This document shows, piece after piece, positions 34,501-42,199 of a DNA stretch of 58,403 nucleotides; position 1 is the first letter of the stretch, and every line of letters starts with the position of its first letter. This DNA comes from Scatosoma sp045594025. GTDB lineage: Bacteria; Bacillota; Clostridia; Christensenellales; Borkfalkiaceae. Location: positions 1 to 58,403 of the forward strand of contig JAZNXS010000026.1 of assembly GCA_045594025.1 (NCBI GenBank), written 5' to 3'. The notes under the pieces were generated by a model. It saw only the letters and a program-made list of their open reading frames with translations. It had not been told where the DNA came from and did not search any database. A program made the position numbers and the translations under genes.

Positions 34501-36263
34501 GCGTTCCCTGCGTTCATATTGATGGATACTGCAGGAACGGGATTGTCGATTTCGCCGAGGTTCATACGGATGACGCCGGCTACGTTGTTATAAACGATAA
34601 CGCCGATTGCGCCTTCGTTCATCGCAATTTCTATCTTTTCTTGGAAAGTGGAATCGCCACGTTTGATCAATGCGATTCTGCCAAGACTGTTGCCGTTTGC
34701 ATCTTTGAAATATTGCCCGATATTCGTATAGTCCGCCGACTGACCGATACCGCCAACGACCACGTATTCGAATTCCGTTTTATTATATCTCGCCTGCATA
34801 TCCGCGCAGAAATCGTAGGGATTGCCGTTGATATCACGGGATTCTTCATAGAATACGTACGAAGGATTGCTATTTTCGTTGGCAATGAGGTAGCTTGCTT
34901 TCTGTCCGTTTACACTGGCAACGGAGAGTGCCGCCGCAAACGTAGAGGGCGAACCTACCGTCCCCGAATCGGGGTTAGAGGCAAGGTTTGTACCGTATAC
35001 GCCGCCGTAACCTGCGCTGTAATCGTTACTTGCCGCACAGACAAGGCTAATACCGGCGTCCTTGATTCTTTCATATACCGCGTTGAGCATATCCCCTTCG
35101 TCGTCGCCATCGTCCGTCGTGGAGAAACCGCAGGACGTACCCAAGGACATATTGATAACGTCTACGCCCAGCTTCACGCAATCGTCCAAAGCAGCAATGA
35201 TGTCTTCCGCAACTGCACCGCCAAGATCGGGATCGTCCAAATCATCGGTGAATACTTTAAAGATGGCAAGCTGCGCGTCGGGAACAACGCCCTTGAACGT
35301 CTTGTCGATCGGGTTACCGTCCTTATCGGTATAACCGTTGGTATCATAACCGCCGATAATGCCGGCTACGTGCGTACCGTGGTTGGAATAGGAGGGATAT
35401 ACGTCTGCGTCGTCGTCTGCATAGTCGTATGCGAACGGTACTTTATCGCTCACGTAAACGTCGCTGTATTCCAACGAACCCGATCTCATCTCTGCGGAAA
35501 GCTCTTGCTCTGCCAATGTTTTCTTGATGGTATCCTCGCTCCATGCCAACGTCAATTCCTCGCGGTCCGTTTCAAAACGCTGGAAAGCAGGATGGGTGTA
35601 ATCCAAACCGGTATCAAGCACCGCTACAACCGTGCCCTCGCCGTATTGCGAGAACCCTTCGGGGTTATAAATACCCGTTTCGTATACGTTGGTTTCGTTG
35701 GTCGCCGCGCCACTGCCCGTCGCACTCGCCGTTTCAGGCTCTGCATAAGCTGTGGTGATAACGACGCTCTTTACCCCCGACATCTTCTTGATTTCAGAGA
35801 CGTATTCCGTATCAATTTCAATCGCAACGCCATTGAGTACGGTGTTGTACGTTCTTTCTAACGTATAAGGGATTCCTTTCTTTGTCAAAGCGCGAAGGAA
35901 GGCGCTCTGTTCGGAAGCAATGCTGTCCGTCGCACGTTGTCCTTCCCAACTATCTATGTAATCGGTGACGTTTTCACCGTCGGCGCTTTCCACCAAATTT
36001 TCACCCTTAAGGGTTACCACAACGGTACGGGTCTCATACGTAGGCGCAACGTCCTCCGACTTCATCACCGAGCTATTGAAATAGCTTTCCATCAGCTTAG
36101 TCGTATCAAATTGTCCCGTAACGTTTTCAAACGAAGCCTTTGCGGTGGTCGTAGCGCCTGCATACGACGCGTCTGCATTGGAAATCCCATATTCCAATGC
36201 AAGCGACGTTACCATCATTAGCGACAGTGCGCCGCAAAGAATACGTTTTGCTGTTCTCTTCAT
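28530..36263 (-). CDS. Giant cell-surface subtilisin (S8) with PA, Big and BspA-type LRR domains, 2577 aa
   Basis: The start at 36263 has GGGAGG five bases upstream. In order it shows a signal peptide; an I9-like propeptide (about 60-180); an S8 domain with catalytic Asp near 217 (AVLDTGLDYTHP), His near 296 (SNHGTHVAGI) and Ser near 651 (GTSMASPNMAG); a PA insert near 490-600; Fn3-like regions; Big2-like domains near 1260-1390 (WSSTDEKVATVDQNG); and a long leucine-rich region (about 1424-2250) of BspA/LRR5 type (IGDYAFxGCTxLxxV). A Big3/4-like domain lies near 2385, a single membrane span near 2466-2491, and a 75-residue cytoplasmic tail follows. It resembles lactocepin/C5a peptidase but is anchored by a span rather than LPxTG. 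The LRR array would bind host or wall targets and present the protease to them. Confidence 0.92.
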   Translation of the reverse strand: MKRTAKRILCGALSLMMVTSLALEYGISNADASYAGATTTAKASFENVTGQFDTTKLMESYFNSSVMKSEDVAPTYETRTVVVTLKGENLVESADGENVTDYIDSWEGQRATDSIASEQSAFLRALTKKGIPYTLERTYNTVLNGVAIEIDTEYVSEIKKMSGVKSVVITTAYAEPETASATGSGAATNETNVYETGIYNPEGFSQYGEGTVVAVLDTGLDYTHPAFQRFETDREELTLAWSEDTIKKTLAEQELSAEMRSGSLEYSDVYVSDKVPFAYDYADDDADVYPSYSNHGTHVAGIIGGYDTNGYTDKDGNPIDKTFKGVVPDAQLAIFKVFTDDLDDPDLGGAVAEDIIAALDDCVKLGVDVINMSLGTSCGFSTTDDGDDEGDMLNAVYERIKDAGISLVCAASNDYSAGYGGVYGTNLASNPDSGTVGSPSTFAAALSVASVNGQKASYLIANENSNPSYVFYEESRDINGNPYDFCADMQARYNKTEFEYVVVGGIGQSADYTNIGQYFKDANGNSLGRIALIKRGDSTFQEKIEIAMNEGAIGVIVYNNVAGVIRMNLGEIDNPVPAVSINMNAGNAMVANAVNRIGTIKLSNEQKAGPFMSEFSSWGPTHDLRLKPEITAHGGEITSTVPGGYGEQSGTSMASPNMAGFTALVRSYIKNDLSATVDELVAYYTALERAKDPTAKEVAESVIINRLAMQMIMSTATTAIDQDDLAYSPRKQGAGLARIENVIGGTNAYLWTDVEENDYRPKLELFDNEEGVYNMTFKVTNFGGEALRFNTDQIVMTETLSIDKLTVSEQAHMLDKSTTVWKVDGNEVTSVNVDAGETVEISVSITLDESEKEYIETSFENGMYVEGFLKLKSTKNGQCDLSIPFLGFYGDWEAAPMLDYSAYEIAENEQDASVKEEDKIKASVFATQPYSSYYNEKYILPMGGYVYLLPDDADPVYVDEDKASVSRYNIYYGEGAAENYMTSTAIKAVYAGLLRNARLVKYKMYNELTGEVILEDVCYRVGKAYAGGGQPTPANVELEISPEAYDLAANGKYRMAFEFFMNTPEEGETAAEENTYEFSFTVDYEAPILEEARIRYYNYKDGNKEKQRIYLDVDVYDNHYAQALMVCYPKTDANGEVSLMLATDYPTPIRDANPNGTTTVSIEITDIYEKYGNQLYVQIDDYAVNTCLYRIDLGASNKNALPDANGFGLLTDGSLKNTDGKYTLELDQYEAYKVQLDYDGVGNASNFIWKAFGSNVAVKNGEIVGLSAGTATVRVSNHDTIPTYYDIEVTVTDRKYASLSKVPSISFGIIKTATESLVKATGTVEVHAGEEFVLPLETNPWYHPMGDDLRVVWSSTDEKVATVDQNGKVKTLKKGSAGIVAAIERLGSDGEWEETLYSTSVTLRVLNEFTVSNYTLTDYNGLGGVVVIPDNLNVWYIGAEAFKDNDNITKIVIPASVIQINERAFENCTALEEVYFVNEKHRVDGNGNIVQYDEAWNELSAGQTGQVIDWSDLSMIYEYAFYGCTNLKKIDFSNVKTATVAHYAFAGCNKLKEVVDMPSIGTMHHYAFYGCTSLREVDLTGLHMSGNYVFAGCTGLKTVKTGKFTAIGDYMFYGCTGLRNGITISTPKIGAHAFENCVNLAGVRLDSKGEDILFDIGAYAFRNCGSNLSNFIMDFNDEGIRSIGDRAFSGSMIQSLRGTSGFQDIETLGSNVFANTLINELYLNDDIDVEQIRFSGIPFDGVTLKLVSGCTKYVVENGILYNANKTKVLYVNPSVTGEVILPATVTEIGTYAFAASNVTKVTLSSNVTKIGASAFEGSSLSVIEFNGAALTEIPYGAFRDTKLASITLPATVTEIGAYAFAGSALNTFTATGVTHIGDSAFADCQALRGNLVDNKYVLTVPAATLGNNVFSGCTSLVNVEFGAVTALGSRTFVNAKNLSTVTFAAGTTSVGTYTFMNLNVTKVIIPDSVQTIGEGVFYGCRRLTEITLPNVKHVGAFAFQDCARLKTVNGIENVETFAMQAFYNSGIETLTLTSATTIGDFAFGSQEDGMQYTFVSMPNVRSIGRFAFFNSKAEEINLPATVEEISYGAFAQSQNLTAITVDSENEKFFHENGVLYRIIDEGAYELVAYPSVLQQTGVYEIKTGTVRIVAYAFYGLKTEDARGNAVTMIEEIKFPYTLNTIGDSAFFASGIETYAFDSIQAPVLETVYRAEVQEIIEQISDSRNESTYYKGYYNTNFETNVYHFSKFGAATSELTLKYPENGKGYDNHIYTVYFGHRETMGFLPEDETRACIDILEALPTAAEIETWLTWEKTDENKALVTAMAEKVKTARLYYNNASTKEDQSAFFTADMVQKLTSVEETLRSVKKAFGVTVKLADLRVAVDSAHKSEYVAGEKFDMTGLKIELIYDDYSVELAEFSKLKLKTTNGLSSLSRFVIVLYEDKEVRVAVTVTNGESVDDTEDNAEQETDTEWLIIVACAAGVAVVAVAVVLLVKGVKKSSKKSKGTVAICSDLTLEKAQVNESLRTITVERKNGARNASVMITDKKDGGAAVSGDALGVATILLDGALRFEEEKKSEE

Positions 36264-36496
36264 AAAGCCTCCCAGAGTTTTACGATCCATTCGCGTATAT
36301 CACGCTTTCACTTTTGGGTTGATTTTTCTTCCTCTTTCCGTGAATTTAAATCCCGAATTTTTTGCCCATAAACCCGATTATATTATTCTTTATTATTTTA
36401 TACTTTTTTTCCCTGTTTGTCAAGGCTTTTTCCAAAGATATATACTGTGTATATATGTTTTTTTGAAAAACTTTTACGAAACGGTTCGCAGAAAAG

Positions 36497-36524
36497 AAAA
36501 AACGGCCCTGAAAGACCGTTTTTC
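36497..36524 (-). terminator. Terminator of the GH2/MFS operon
   Basis: AAAAACGG / CCGTTTTT with a short loop, just after the GH2 stop codon. The T-run on the minus strand makes it functional for that gene. Confidence 0.75.
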
Positions 36525-36538
36525 TTCTTATCTTATGA

Positions 36539-38272
36539 TTACCGAACTCGATTCGCTTCTGCCGCTAACACGTCGCTCAGCGCACGCATTTTATCAACGG
36601 GCACTTTGATAATTTCCCTATCGTAGGTCACCAAGCCGTTGATTTCCTCCTCTACGTCGGAAACCTGCGTGTAAATACTGCCGCAAAGCCCTTTTGCAAT
36701 CAGGGGCGCCAGCTTCTTTTCAAACAAAATTTTAAGCGCGGCAAGCAACTCTTCTTCACTATGGAACTTTTTATACCCAAACTCTTTACTCTCGTCAAAG
36801 ACGTGGCCGTCCACCTTCATCGAATAGCCGCCGAATTCACTCAGCACAACGGGACGAGGATCTTTAGGCACTTTGAGCTTGGTGTAATAGATATGCAAGC
36901 TCTTTAAGTCGGTTTTGCCAACCCCTTGGTCGTGCCAACCACTGACGGAATCGATAATTCTCGTCGGATCGCAGCCGCGTATAAATTCCGTCGCTTTTGC
37001 CGAATCAAACTGCCCCCAACCCTCGTTAAAAGGCACCCATACCCCAATACAGGTACAATTATAAAGCTGTTTTAAAATCTCCTCCAACATTTGCATGAAC
37101 TCGTACCTGCCCCGTTCATTTTCACGAGCAAAGTACTTATAATCATGATCCTTATGATGGAAACCGAGGAAGGGAAACGCCGCCACGTGCGTAAACTTAT
37201 ACTCGCCGCCGCCGTTGACAAAATCCTGCCAAACAACAAGCCCTATCCTATCGCAATGGTAATACCAGCGCATCGGCTCTAACTTGATATGCTTGCGCAC
37301 GGTGTTAAAGCCCATATCCTTGAGCATCTGCAATTCCTCCGTCGCAGCCAAGTCGCTGGGATACGTCAGCATGCCGTCCGACCAATACCCTTGATCGAGC
37401 ACACCGTTAAAAAAGTACGGCTTACCATTCAAGGTCAGGCGCATAATCCCCTTTTCATCTTTCATTTTACCAAAGGAACGAACGCCGAAATAGGACCACA
37501 GCTCATCCCCTGATTCCGTCTTTAACACAAAATCGTACAGCTTAGGGTTCTCAGGCGACCACAACTCGAAATCGTACGCAAGCGTAATCAGCCCTGCAAA
37601 TTTCTCCCTTAAAATTTCTTTATCGTCGTCGAATACGATGATTTCCGTTCCCTCGTTACCGTTTACGGATACCGTCACCGTCTTGTCCTTTGCATTCGGC
37701 GTAATCTTCAACCCGTCAATATGCTTTTGCGGCATACTTTCCAGCCACACCGTCTGCCAAATACCGCTTTGGGGGGTGTACCAAATTCCGCCTCGCTTAT
37801 CGCTCTGTTTTCCGCGCGCGCCGCTGTTTCTCGTCGCTTCGTCCGTGCATATCACAATGATTTCGTTTTCGCCCTCGCGTATCGTATTCGTTACGTCCAA
37901 CGTGAATGCAGTAAAGCCCCCTCTGTGGCCACCCACTCTTTGACCGTTAATAAACACCTCGCACTCGCTGTCCACCGCACCAAAATGCAGCAACGTACAT
38001 CCCAGCGTCAGCGTTTTATCAATCTCCACTTTACGCGTATATACAAGCTTTTCACCGCTAAGCAGCACAAAGTCTTCTGCAATACCGCTATTTAACGTTT
38101 CGGGGGAAAAGGGCACTAAAATGTTCCCCTCGTACGATTTTTCGCCGTTTACATTCTCTTTATAAAAGTGCCATTGTCCATTCAAACACAGCCAATTTTT
38201 ACGCATTCGTTGCGGACATGGATGCTCGTTATGCGGAATTTCGCCAATATTATATCTCGTCTTTAATCTCAT
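36539..38272 (-). CDS. Glycoside hydrolase family 2 enzyme, 577 aa
   Basis: A jelly-roll sugar-binding domain at the N-terminus (NWLCLNGQWHFYKENVNG, GGHRGGFTAFTLDVT), an Ig-like middle domain and a TIM barrel give the GH2 order. The proton donor is the Glu of VPFNEGWGQ (about 416) and the nucleophile the Glu of VVLSEFGGYS (about 478). No signal peptide, so it acts in the cytoplasm. It overlaps the MFS transporter gene by 23 bases, which suggests it splits the oligosaccharide or glycoside that this transporter imports. At 577 residues it is shorter than LacZ (about 1000) and close to beta-glucuronidase in size, but specificity cannot be decided from the visible motifs. Confidence 0.9.
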   Translation of the reverse strand: MRLKTRYNIGEIPHNEHPCPQRMRKNWLCLNGQWHFYKENVNGEKSYEGNILVPFSPETLNSGIAEDFVLLSGEKLVYTRKVEIDKTLTLGCTLLHFGAVDSECEVFINGQRVGGHRGGFTAFTLDVTNTIREGENEIIVICTDEATRNSGARGKQSDKRGGIWYTPQSGIWQTVWLESMPQKHIDGLKITPNAKDKTVTVSVNGNEGTEIIVFDDDKEILREKFAGLITLAYDFELWSPENPKLYDFVLKTESGDELWSYFGVRSFGKMKDEKGIMRLTLNGKPYFFNGVLDQGYWSDGMLTYPSDLAATEELQMLKDMGFNTVRKHIKLEPMRWYYHCDRIGLVVWQDFVNGGGEYKFTHVAAFPFLGFHHKDHDYKYFARENERGRYEFMQMLEEILKQLYNCTCIGVWVPFNEGWGQFDSAKATEFIRGCDPTRIIDSVSGWHDQGVGKTDLKSLHIYYTKLKVPKDPRPVVLSEFGGYSMKVDGHVFDESKEFGYKKFHSEEELLAALKILFEKKLAPLIAKGLCGSIYTQVSDVEEEINGLVTYDREIIKVPVDKMRALSDVLAAEANRVR

Positions 38273-39614
38273 TCTCTTTCCCCTTATTTTTCACTTTCAC
38301 CAAAACGGGAATTAAAGCATACAACAACAGAGCGCAAAGCGCTGCAGCCAAGAAAATTTCCGGCGCAGGAATATGTGACGTTGTCATTGCGTCCGCGCCT
38401 GCGTTCTCGTACGTCGCACCAAGACTCATATTGATGGCATTGCCGATCATAGGGCCGATTAACATAGGAATGAGCACGCTAAAAATCATGCGCACACCCT
38501 GTAGCTTTCCCGCATCGCGTTCGGGCGTGTAATCACGCACCAAAGCACCGCTTAAAGCAGAAATCAAAATGTAGCCCGTTATCATAACGAATCCGCACAC
38601 GCCAAACACAATCAAAGTGGCGATATGGTTATCAAAATGCGAAAAATACATTCCCAAAAGTCCTACTGCAAAGATCCCTGCCGCCGCGTACATGAGTTTC
38701 GCCTTGTCCATGCCATCCGTCTTTCCGCCGAAAAGCACGTTCAACACGCCGCCGACAATAATTGCCGCGCCAAATACCACGCTGTACTCGATGACTGAAA
38801 AATGCAGATACGTCTTCATATAAATAATGAGGTAAGGCATAAAAATTTGGCAAGCAATGCCGTATACGCCAACGATTGCAAGCGTTACATACAACGGCGC
38901 ATTATGCTTAATGACGCTGGGTTTAAATCCGTAGCCGATGTCTTTCAGCGTACCATTTTTCACCAAAGTCGGGCTGTCTTTAACGACGAAAACCCCGGCA
39001 ATACCGCAAGCCACAATCACTACGCCCAACGCGCAGAAGAGTACCGTGTACCCATTTTCGCCAATCCCTTCTACAATCATACCAAAGCCGCCTGCCACAA
39101 TCAGCATCGCCGCCAAAGGCAATACCGCAAGCACACCTTCCACTTTACCGCGGAAAGATTCCTTGGTATTATCCGTCACCCATGCGTTAAACGCCGCGTC
39201 ATTCGCCGTCGAACCGAAGAAGGTCATTACGCAATCCCCCACAATGACCAGCACGATCGCAATGGAAATTGCTTTCGCTTCCGTCGTTTGAAAGATGGCT
39301 TGAATACTATCCTTGGACAGAAAACCGAATAACCCGACCGTAATACCCCAAATGATATAGCCGTAGGAGATAAACCGACGCCGATTGCCGAATTTATCGG
39401 ACAACGTACCCGCTATCAACGTCGTTACCGTCGCCGCCACGCCCGACAGCTGTACCATCAACGTGATTGCGTTTAAGTTTTGATCGATCTTCTCGTATAC
39501 AAATACGTTGAAATACATATTCTCCACCGACCAAGCAATTTGCCCGATCAAACCGAAAACAATCAAAATCCACCAGTTTTGTTTTCCAAAGCGGTCTTTT
39601 TCTACCGTTTGCAT
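38250..39614 (-). CDS. MFS-type sugar transporter, 454 aa
   Basis: Twelve hydrophobic segments are spaced over the whole length. The loop after the second span is LSDKFGNRRRFISYGY, the major-facilitator signature loop (DxxGxRR) in a form close to GPH/SLC45-like sugar permeases. No binding-protein or ATPase genes are nearby, so transport should be driven by a proton or sodium gradient. It is the first gene of a two-gene operon with the GH2 enzyme and has a fair promoter upstream. Substrate probably a plant or host glycoside or oligosaccharide handled by the GH2 partner. Confidence 0.85.
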   Translation of the reverse strand: MQTVEKDRFGKQNWWILIVFGLIGQIAWSVENMYFNVFVYEKIDQNLNAITLMVQLSGVAATVTTLIAGTLSDKFGNRRRFISYGYIIWGITVGLFGFLSKDSIQAIFQTTEAKAISIAIVLVIVGDCVMTFFGSTANDAAFNAWVTDNTKESFRGKVEGVLAVLPLAAMLIVAGGFGMIVEGIGENGYTVLFCALGVVIVACGIAGVFVVKDSPTLVKNGTLKDIGYGFKPSVIKHNAPLYVTLAIVGVYGIACQIFMPYLIIYMKTYLHFSVIEYSVVFGAAIIVGGVLNVLFGGKTDGMDKAKLMYAAAGIFAVGLLGMYFSHFDNHIATLIVFGVCGFVMITGYILISALSGALVRDYTPERDAGKLQGVRMIFSVLIPMLIGPMIGNAINMSLGATYENAGADAMTTSHIPAPEIFLAAALCALLLYALIPVLVKVKNKGKENEIKDEI

Positions 39615-39648
39615 AAAAGCTCTCCTTCTTTTTTATTTCCACCCGTTT

Positions 39649-39677
39649 ATTATAGCATACTTTTTCACGTTTGTATA
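39649..39677 (-). promoter_or_regulatory. Promoter of the MFS/GH2 operon
   Basis: On the minus strand TATACA (39677-39672), 17 bases, TATAAT (39654-39649), 35 bases before the MFS start codon. Confidence 0.55.
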
Positions 39678-39700
39678 TACTTTTATGAAATTTTTTCATA

Positions 39701-39737
39701 AAAAAACGCTTTTGCAAACCTTCGCAAAAGCGTTTTA
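39701..39737 (-). terminator. Terminator of the acyltransferase operon
   Basis: AAAACGCTTTTGC / GCAAAAGCGTTTT stem with T-runs, 50 bases after the acyltransferase stop codon. Confidence 0.8.
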
Positions 39738-39786
39738 TGTCGTTTATTACCACATACCAGGTATGAGATGAATGAAAAATAACTGA

Positions 39787-41061
39787 TTATTTTTCAAATT
39801 TGAAATCCTGCCATCTGCCGCCGTTCAAACGGTGAATTTCCTCCGTAGCAAGGAAGAATTTTTCCACGACGTTGGTTTCGGGATAAAATTCCACAAACTC
39901 GCCGTTCACAAAGGTATAGAAACGGCTGACGTCCGTACACATGCCGTACGTGGGCAGGTTTTTACTTTCAATATGGAAAGACCACGCTTCGCCGTCCTTC
40001 GTCCCCTCGTAGGTCAGCCCCGTACGATCCAGCGTCAACTTTCCTTCTCCCACGATATATGAGGTTTCCTGATTCTTTAAATACTCGGTTTTGGGAATCG
40101 TACCCAGCTTTACGTTTTGCGTAAGCACGAAATTTTCGTCCTGCACCTCTTTGCGAATGACCTCGCGTTGCATATTAAACCACTGCGTTTGCGTTTCGGG
40201 AATCACACAAGTTTCATCAAGCGGCGTCATGGTATACGTCTCGTCGATGGACGCGCCGTTACCGCAAGCGCTGCAACGGATTACGTTCCCCTCCGCCGTC
40301 ATCACGTGCTGCTTTCCGCATTTCGGACACCAGAATAGCAGCGTTTCCAAGCCCTCCGCGCCGTGGTCGCCGATATCGTAACGGTTCTTTTGCACCTTAT
40401 TCCAAGCGTAATCATCGTGATACAACGCCTTGTTTACAATATCCTCAATTTCGTCAGGAGAAAGCGTTTCGATCTGTTCGGGTGTAAACAACTGGTCGAT
40501 TTCCACTTCTACCTTCCCCAACCTATCCTTTAAGTTATACTTAGGGCTGGTGAGATATCCCCCTTTGATAATGGAATAGTACACGGGCACTTTGTAATGC
40601 TTGATAAATTTCCCCGTACCGATGGCAATCGGTTGATTTGCGCCCGAAATCGAGCTCATACCCTCGGGGAATATAATCACTTTTCCGTCGTCTTTCAAAA
40701 TACGGTTGATTTCCTTTAACGCGTAGTGATCGGGCGTAAAATTCTTTTTCGGAATGACCTGCAAAAGACGAAATACCCCAGCCAGGTGCGAACGGAAGAA
40801 CTCGTTATACCCTGCAACGAAGTTCATTCTCGCAGGGAGCATGGGTACGCCCGTGAAGATATAATCCAACCTCGAAGCGTGGTTACTGATGAAGATATAC
40901 GGGCCTTTCACCTTTCTTACGTCCGTCTTCATCGTATAGGTAACGTTATATTTTTTGTACATAAACGCGCGCCAAACACCACCCAAAAACCCGTAAATAA
41001 AATTCGGTTTTTTCAGCTTGCGCGCATATAATTTCTTTTCGTTGGTAAGCTCTTTCATCAT
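39787..41061 (-). CDS. PlsC-like acyltransferase fused to a zinc ribbon, 424 aa
   Basis: The catalytic HX4D motif is in FISNHASRLDYIFTG, and the phosphate-binding FPEG motif in IIFPEGMSSISG, so the N-terminal 210 residues are a lysophospholipid or glycerol-3-phosphate acyltransferase of the PlsC family that works at the membrane. Residues about 240-275 hold CPKC...CSAC, a zinc ribbon, and the last 150 residues are a beta-rich domain (LGTIPKTEYLKNQETSYIVG...GRWQDFKFEK) that is absent from ordinary PlsC of about 240 residues. The following EamA gene ends 9 bases before its start, so the two form an operon. The ribbon may regulate activity or mark a different acyl acceptor; that part is unexplained. 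Confidence 0.8.
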   Translation of the reverse strand: MMKELTNEKKLYARKLKKPNFIYGFLGGVWRAFMYKKYNVTYTMKTDVRKVKGPYIFISNHASRLDYIFTGVPMLPARMNFVAGYNEFFRSHLAGVFRLLQVIPKKNFTPDHYALKEINRILKDDGKVIIFPEGMSSISGANQPIAIGTGKFIKHYKVPVYYSIIKGGYLTSPKYNLKDRLGKVEVEIDQLFTPEQIETLSPDEIEDIVNKALYHDDYAWNKVQKNRYDIGDHGAEGLETLLFWCPKCGKQHVMTAEGNVIRCSACGNGASIDETYTMTPLDETCVIPETQTQWFNMQREVIRKEVQDENFVLTQNVKLGTIPKTEYLKNQETSYIVGEGKLTLDRTGLTYEGTKDGEAWSFHIESKNLPTYGMCTDVSRFYTFVNGEFVEFYPETNVVEKFFLATEEIHRLNGGRWQDFKFEK

Positions 41062-41069
41062 ATCACCGC

Positions 41070-41993
41070 CTATTTATTCTCTTTTACTTTTTTCCATTTC
41101 GCCATCACAAAATCGGATAATTGCGACAAAACAATCGCCACGAACATAATGACGCATCCTGCGATCTCTCTGCCGTTCATACCCTCGCCTATCAAAATCC
41201 ACGCCGTCAGCACGGCAAATACCGATTCCATACTCATAAGAAGCGAGCCGACCGTCGGTCCAACGTCGCGTTGCCCCACAATTTGTAAGGTATACGCTAC
41301 ACCGCCGCTGAGCACCCCTGCATATAACAGTGGCACGATCGCCGCGCCTATATCTTGCAGATTCGGTTCCTCAAAAATAAACATCAAGGCAGTGGAGATT
41401 ATACCGCAAACAAAGAATTCCAAAAAGCAAAGCTTGACGCTATCCACTTCCTCGCCACTCTTTTCGATGAGCAGAATTTGCACCGCAAAGAACAGACTGC
41501 ATACAAACGCAAGTACGTCGCCAAAGTTCAAACCCAGCTCGGCAGGGTCGACGCACAAAAGATACATCCCGAGCACCGCAAGCAACACGCTGCCCCACAC
41601 AACGGGCGATACTTTTTTCTTTAAGAAAATCCCTGCTAAAGGCACAAAGAGCATATACATGGCCGTAATGAACGCTGTTTTCCCTGGTGTTGTATACACC
41701 AATGCCCACTGCTGAAAATTACACGCAACCGCCAATACGACGCCCAAAGCCGCGCCATAAATATACTCCCGTTTTGTGAAGAAAGGACGTTTTGCTAGTT
41801 TGTTTTTGCGCGCGATACCATCCTTGACCAGCATGACGGGTACGAGCGTTGCCGCACCCATCATAATACGTATACCGCTAAACGTGAACGGACCGATTTT
41901 TTCCATCCCCACGCTTTGCGCGACAAACGCCGCGCCCCATATCAAGGACGCGAGCAAAATAATCAGCACCCCTCGCAGTTGCCTTTTGTTCAT
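41070..41993 (-). CDS. EamA/DMT-family transporter, 307 aa
   Basis: Ten hydrophobic segments in two similar halves, each typical of EamA: the first begins LLASLIWGAAFVAQSVGMEK and the second ends LMSMESVFAVLTAWILIGEG. These are conserved positions in drug/metabolite transporters that export amino acids or small metabolites. AAGG-type spacing and a 9-base gap connect it to the acyltransferase gene downstream, and a 52-residue Nif11-like peptide gene lies 13 bases upstream. The substrate is unknown. Given the neighbour, export of a small peptide-derived compound is an attractive but untested idea; DMT transporters do not usually export peptides. Confidence 0.85.
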   Translation of the reverse strand: MNKRQLRGVLIILLASLIWGAAFVAQSVGMEKIGPFTFSGIRIMMGAATLVPVMLVKDGIARKNKLAKRPFFTKREYIYGAALGVVLAVACNFQQWALVYTTPGKTAFITAMYMLFVPLAGIFLKKKVSPVVWGSVLLAVLGMYLLCVDPAELGLNFGDVLAFVCSLFFAVQILLIEKSGEEVDSVKLCFLEFFVCGIISTALMFIFEEPNLQDIGAAIVPLLYAGVLSGGVAYTLQIVGQRDVGPTVGSLLMSMESVFAVLTAWILIGEGMNGREIAGCVIMFVAIVLSQLSDFVMAKWKKVKENK

Positions 41994-42006
41994 AGTCTAC
42001 CCGTCG

Positions 42007-42165
42007 TTATTCGTTATTTTTGCGATTTGCCAAAATCATTTCAAACGAAGCAATCGCCTCTTCCAAAGAAAGGTCGATATCGTTTTCTTTTGCCAGCGCC
42101 TGCAATTCCTCAGCGCTCTGTACCGCCAAAGCTTTCGCCACCAATTCATCGGATAATAAAGCCAT
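42007..42165 (-). CDS. Nif11-like small protein, 52 aa
   Basis: A short frame with a strong AAGGAGAG site 7 bases before its ATG. The product starts MALLSDELVAKALAVQSAEE and continues LQALAKENDIDLSLEEAIAS. The pattern of two helices with SAEELxALAKENxIxLSxEEA is that of the Nif11-class leader domain found in many peptide natural-product precursors. The tail after the leader is only about 12 residues (MILANRKNNE) and has no Cys, Ser or Thr, so there is no obvious core peptide to modify. It may be a stand-alone regulatory or adaptor version of the leader. It opens the operon with the EamA transporter and the acyltransferase. Confidence 0.75.
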   Translation of the reverse strand: MALLSDELVAKALAVQSAEELQALAKENDIDLSLEEAIASFEMILANRKNNE

Positions 42166-42199
42166 AGTACTCTCCTTTATCATTCCTTAATTTATTCTC

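Noticed and set aside
34398..35861. 487-codon plus-strand open frame opposite the subtilisin domain
   Set aside because: The opposite strand encodes a complete S8 catalytic domain. The shadow product has no recognisable motif.
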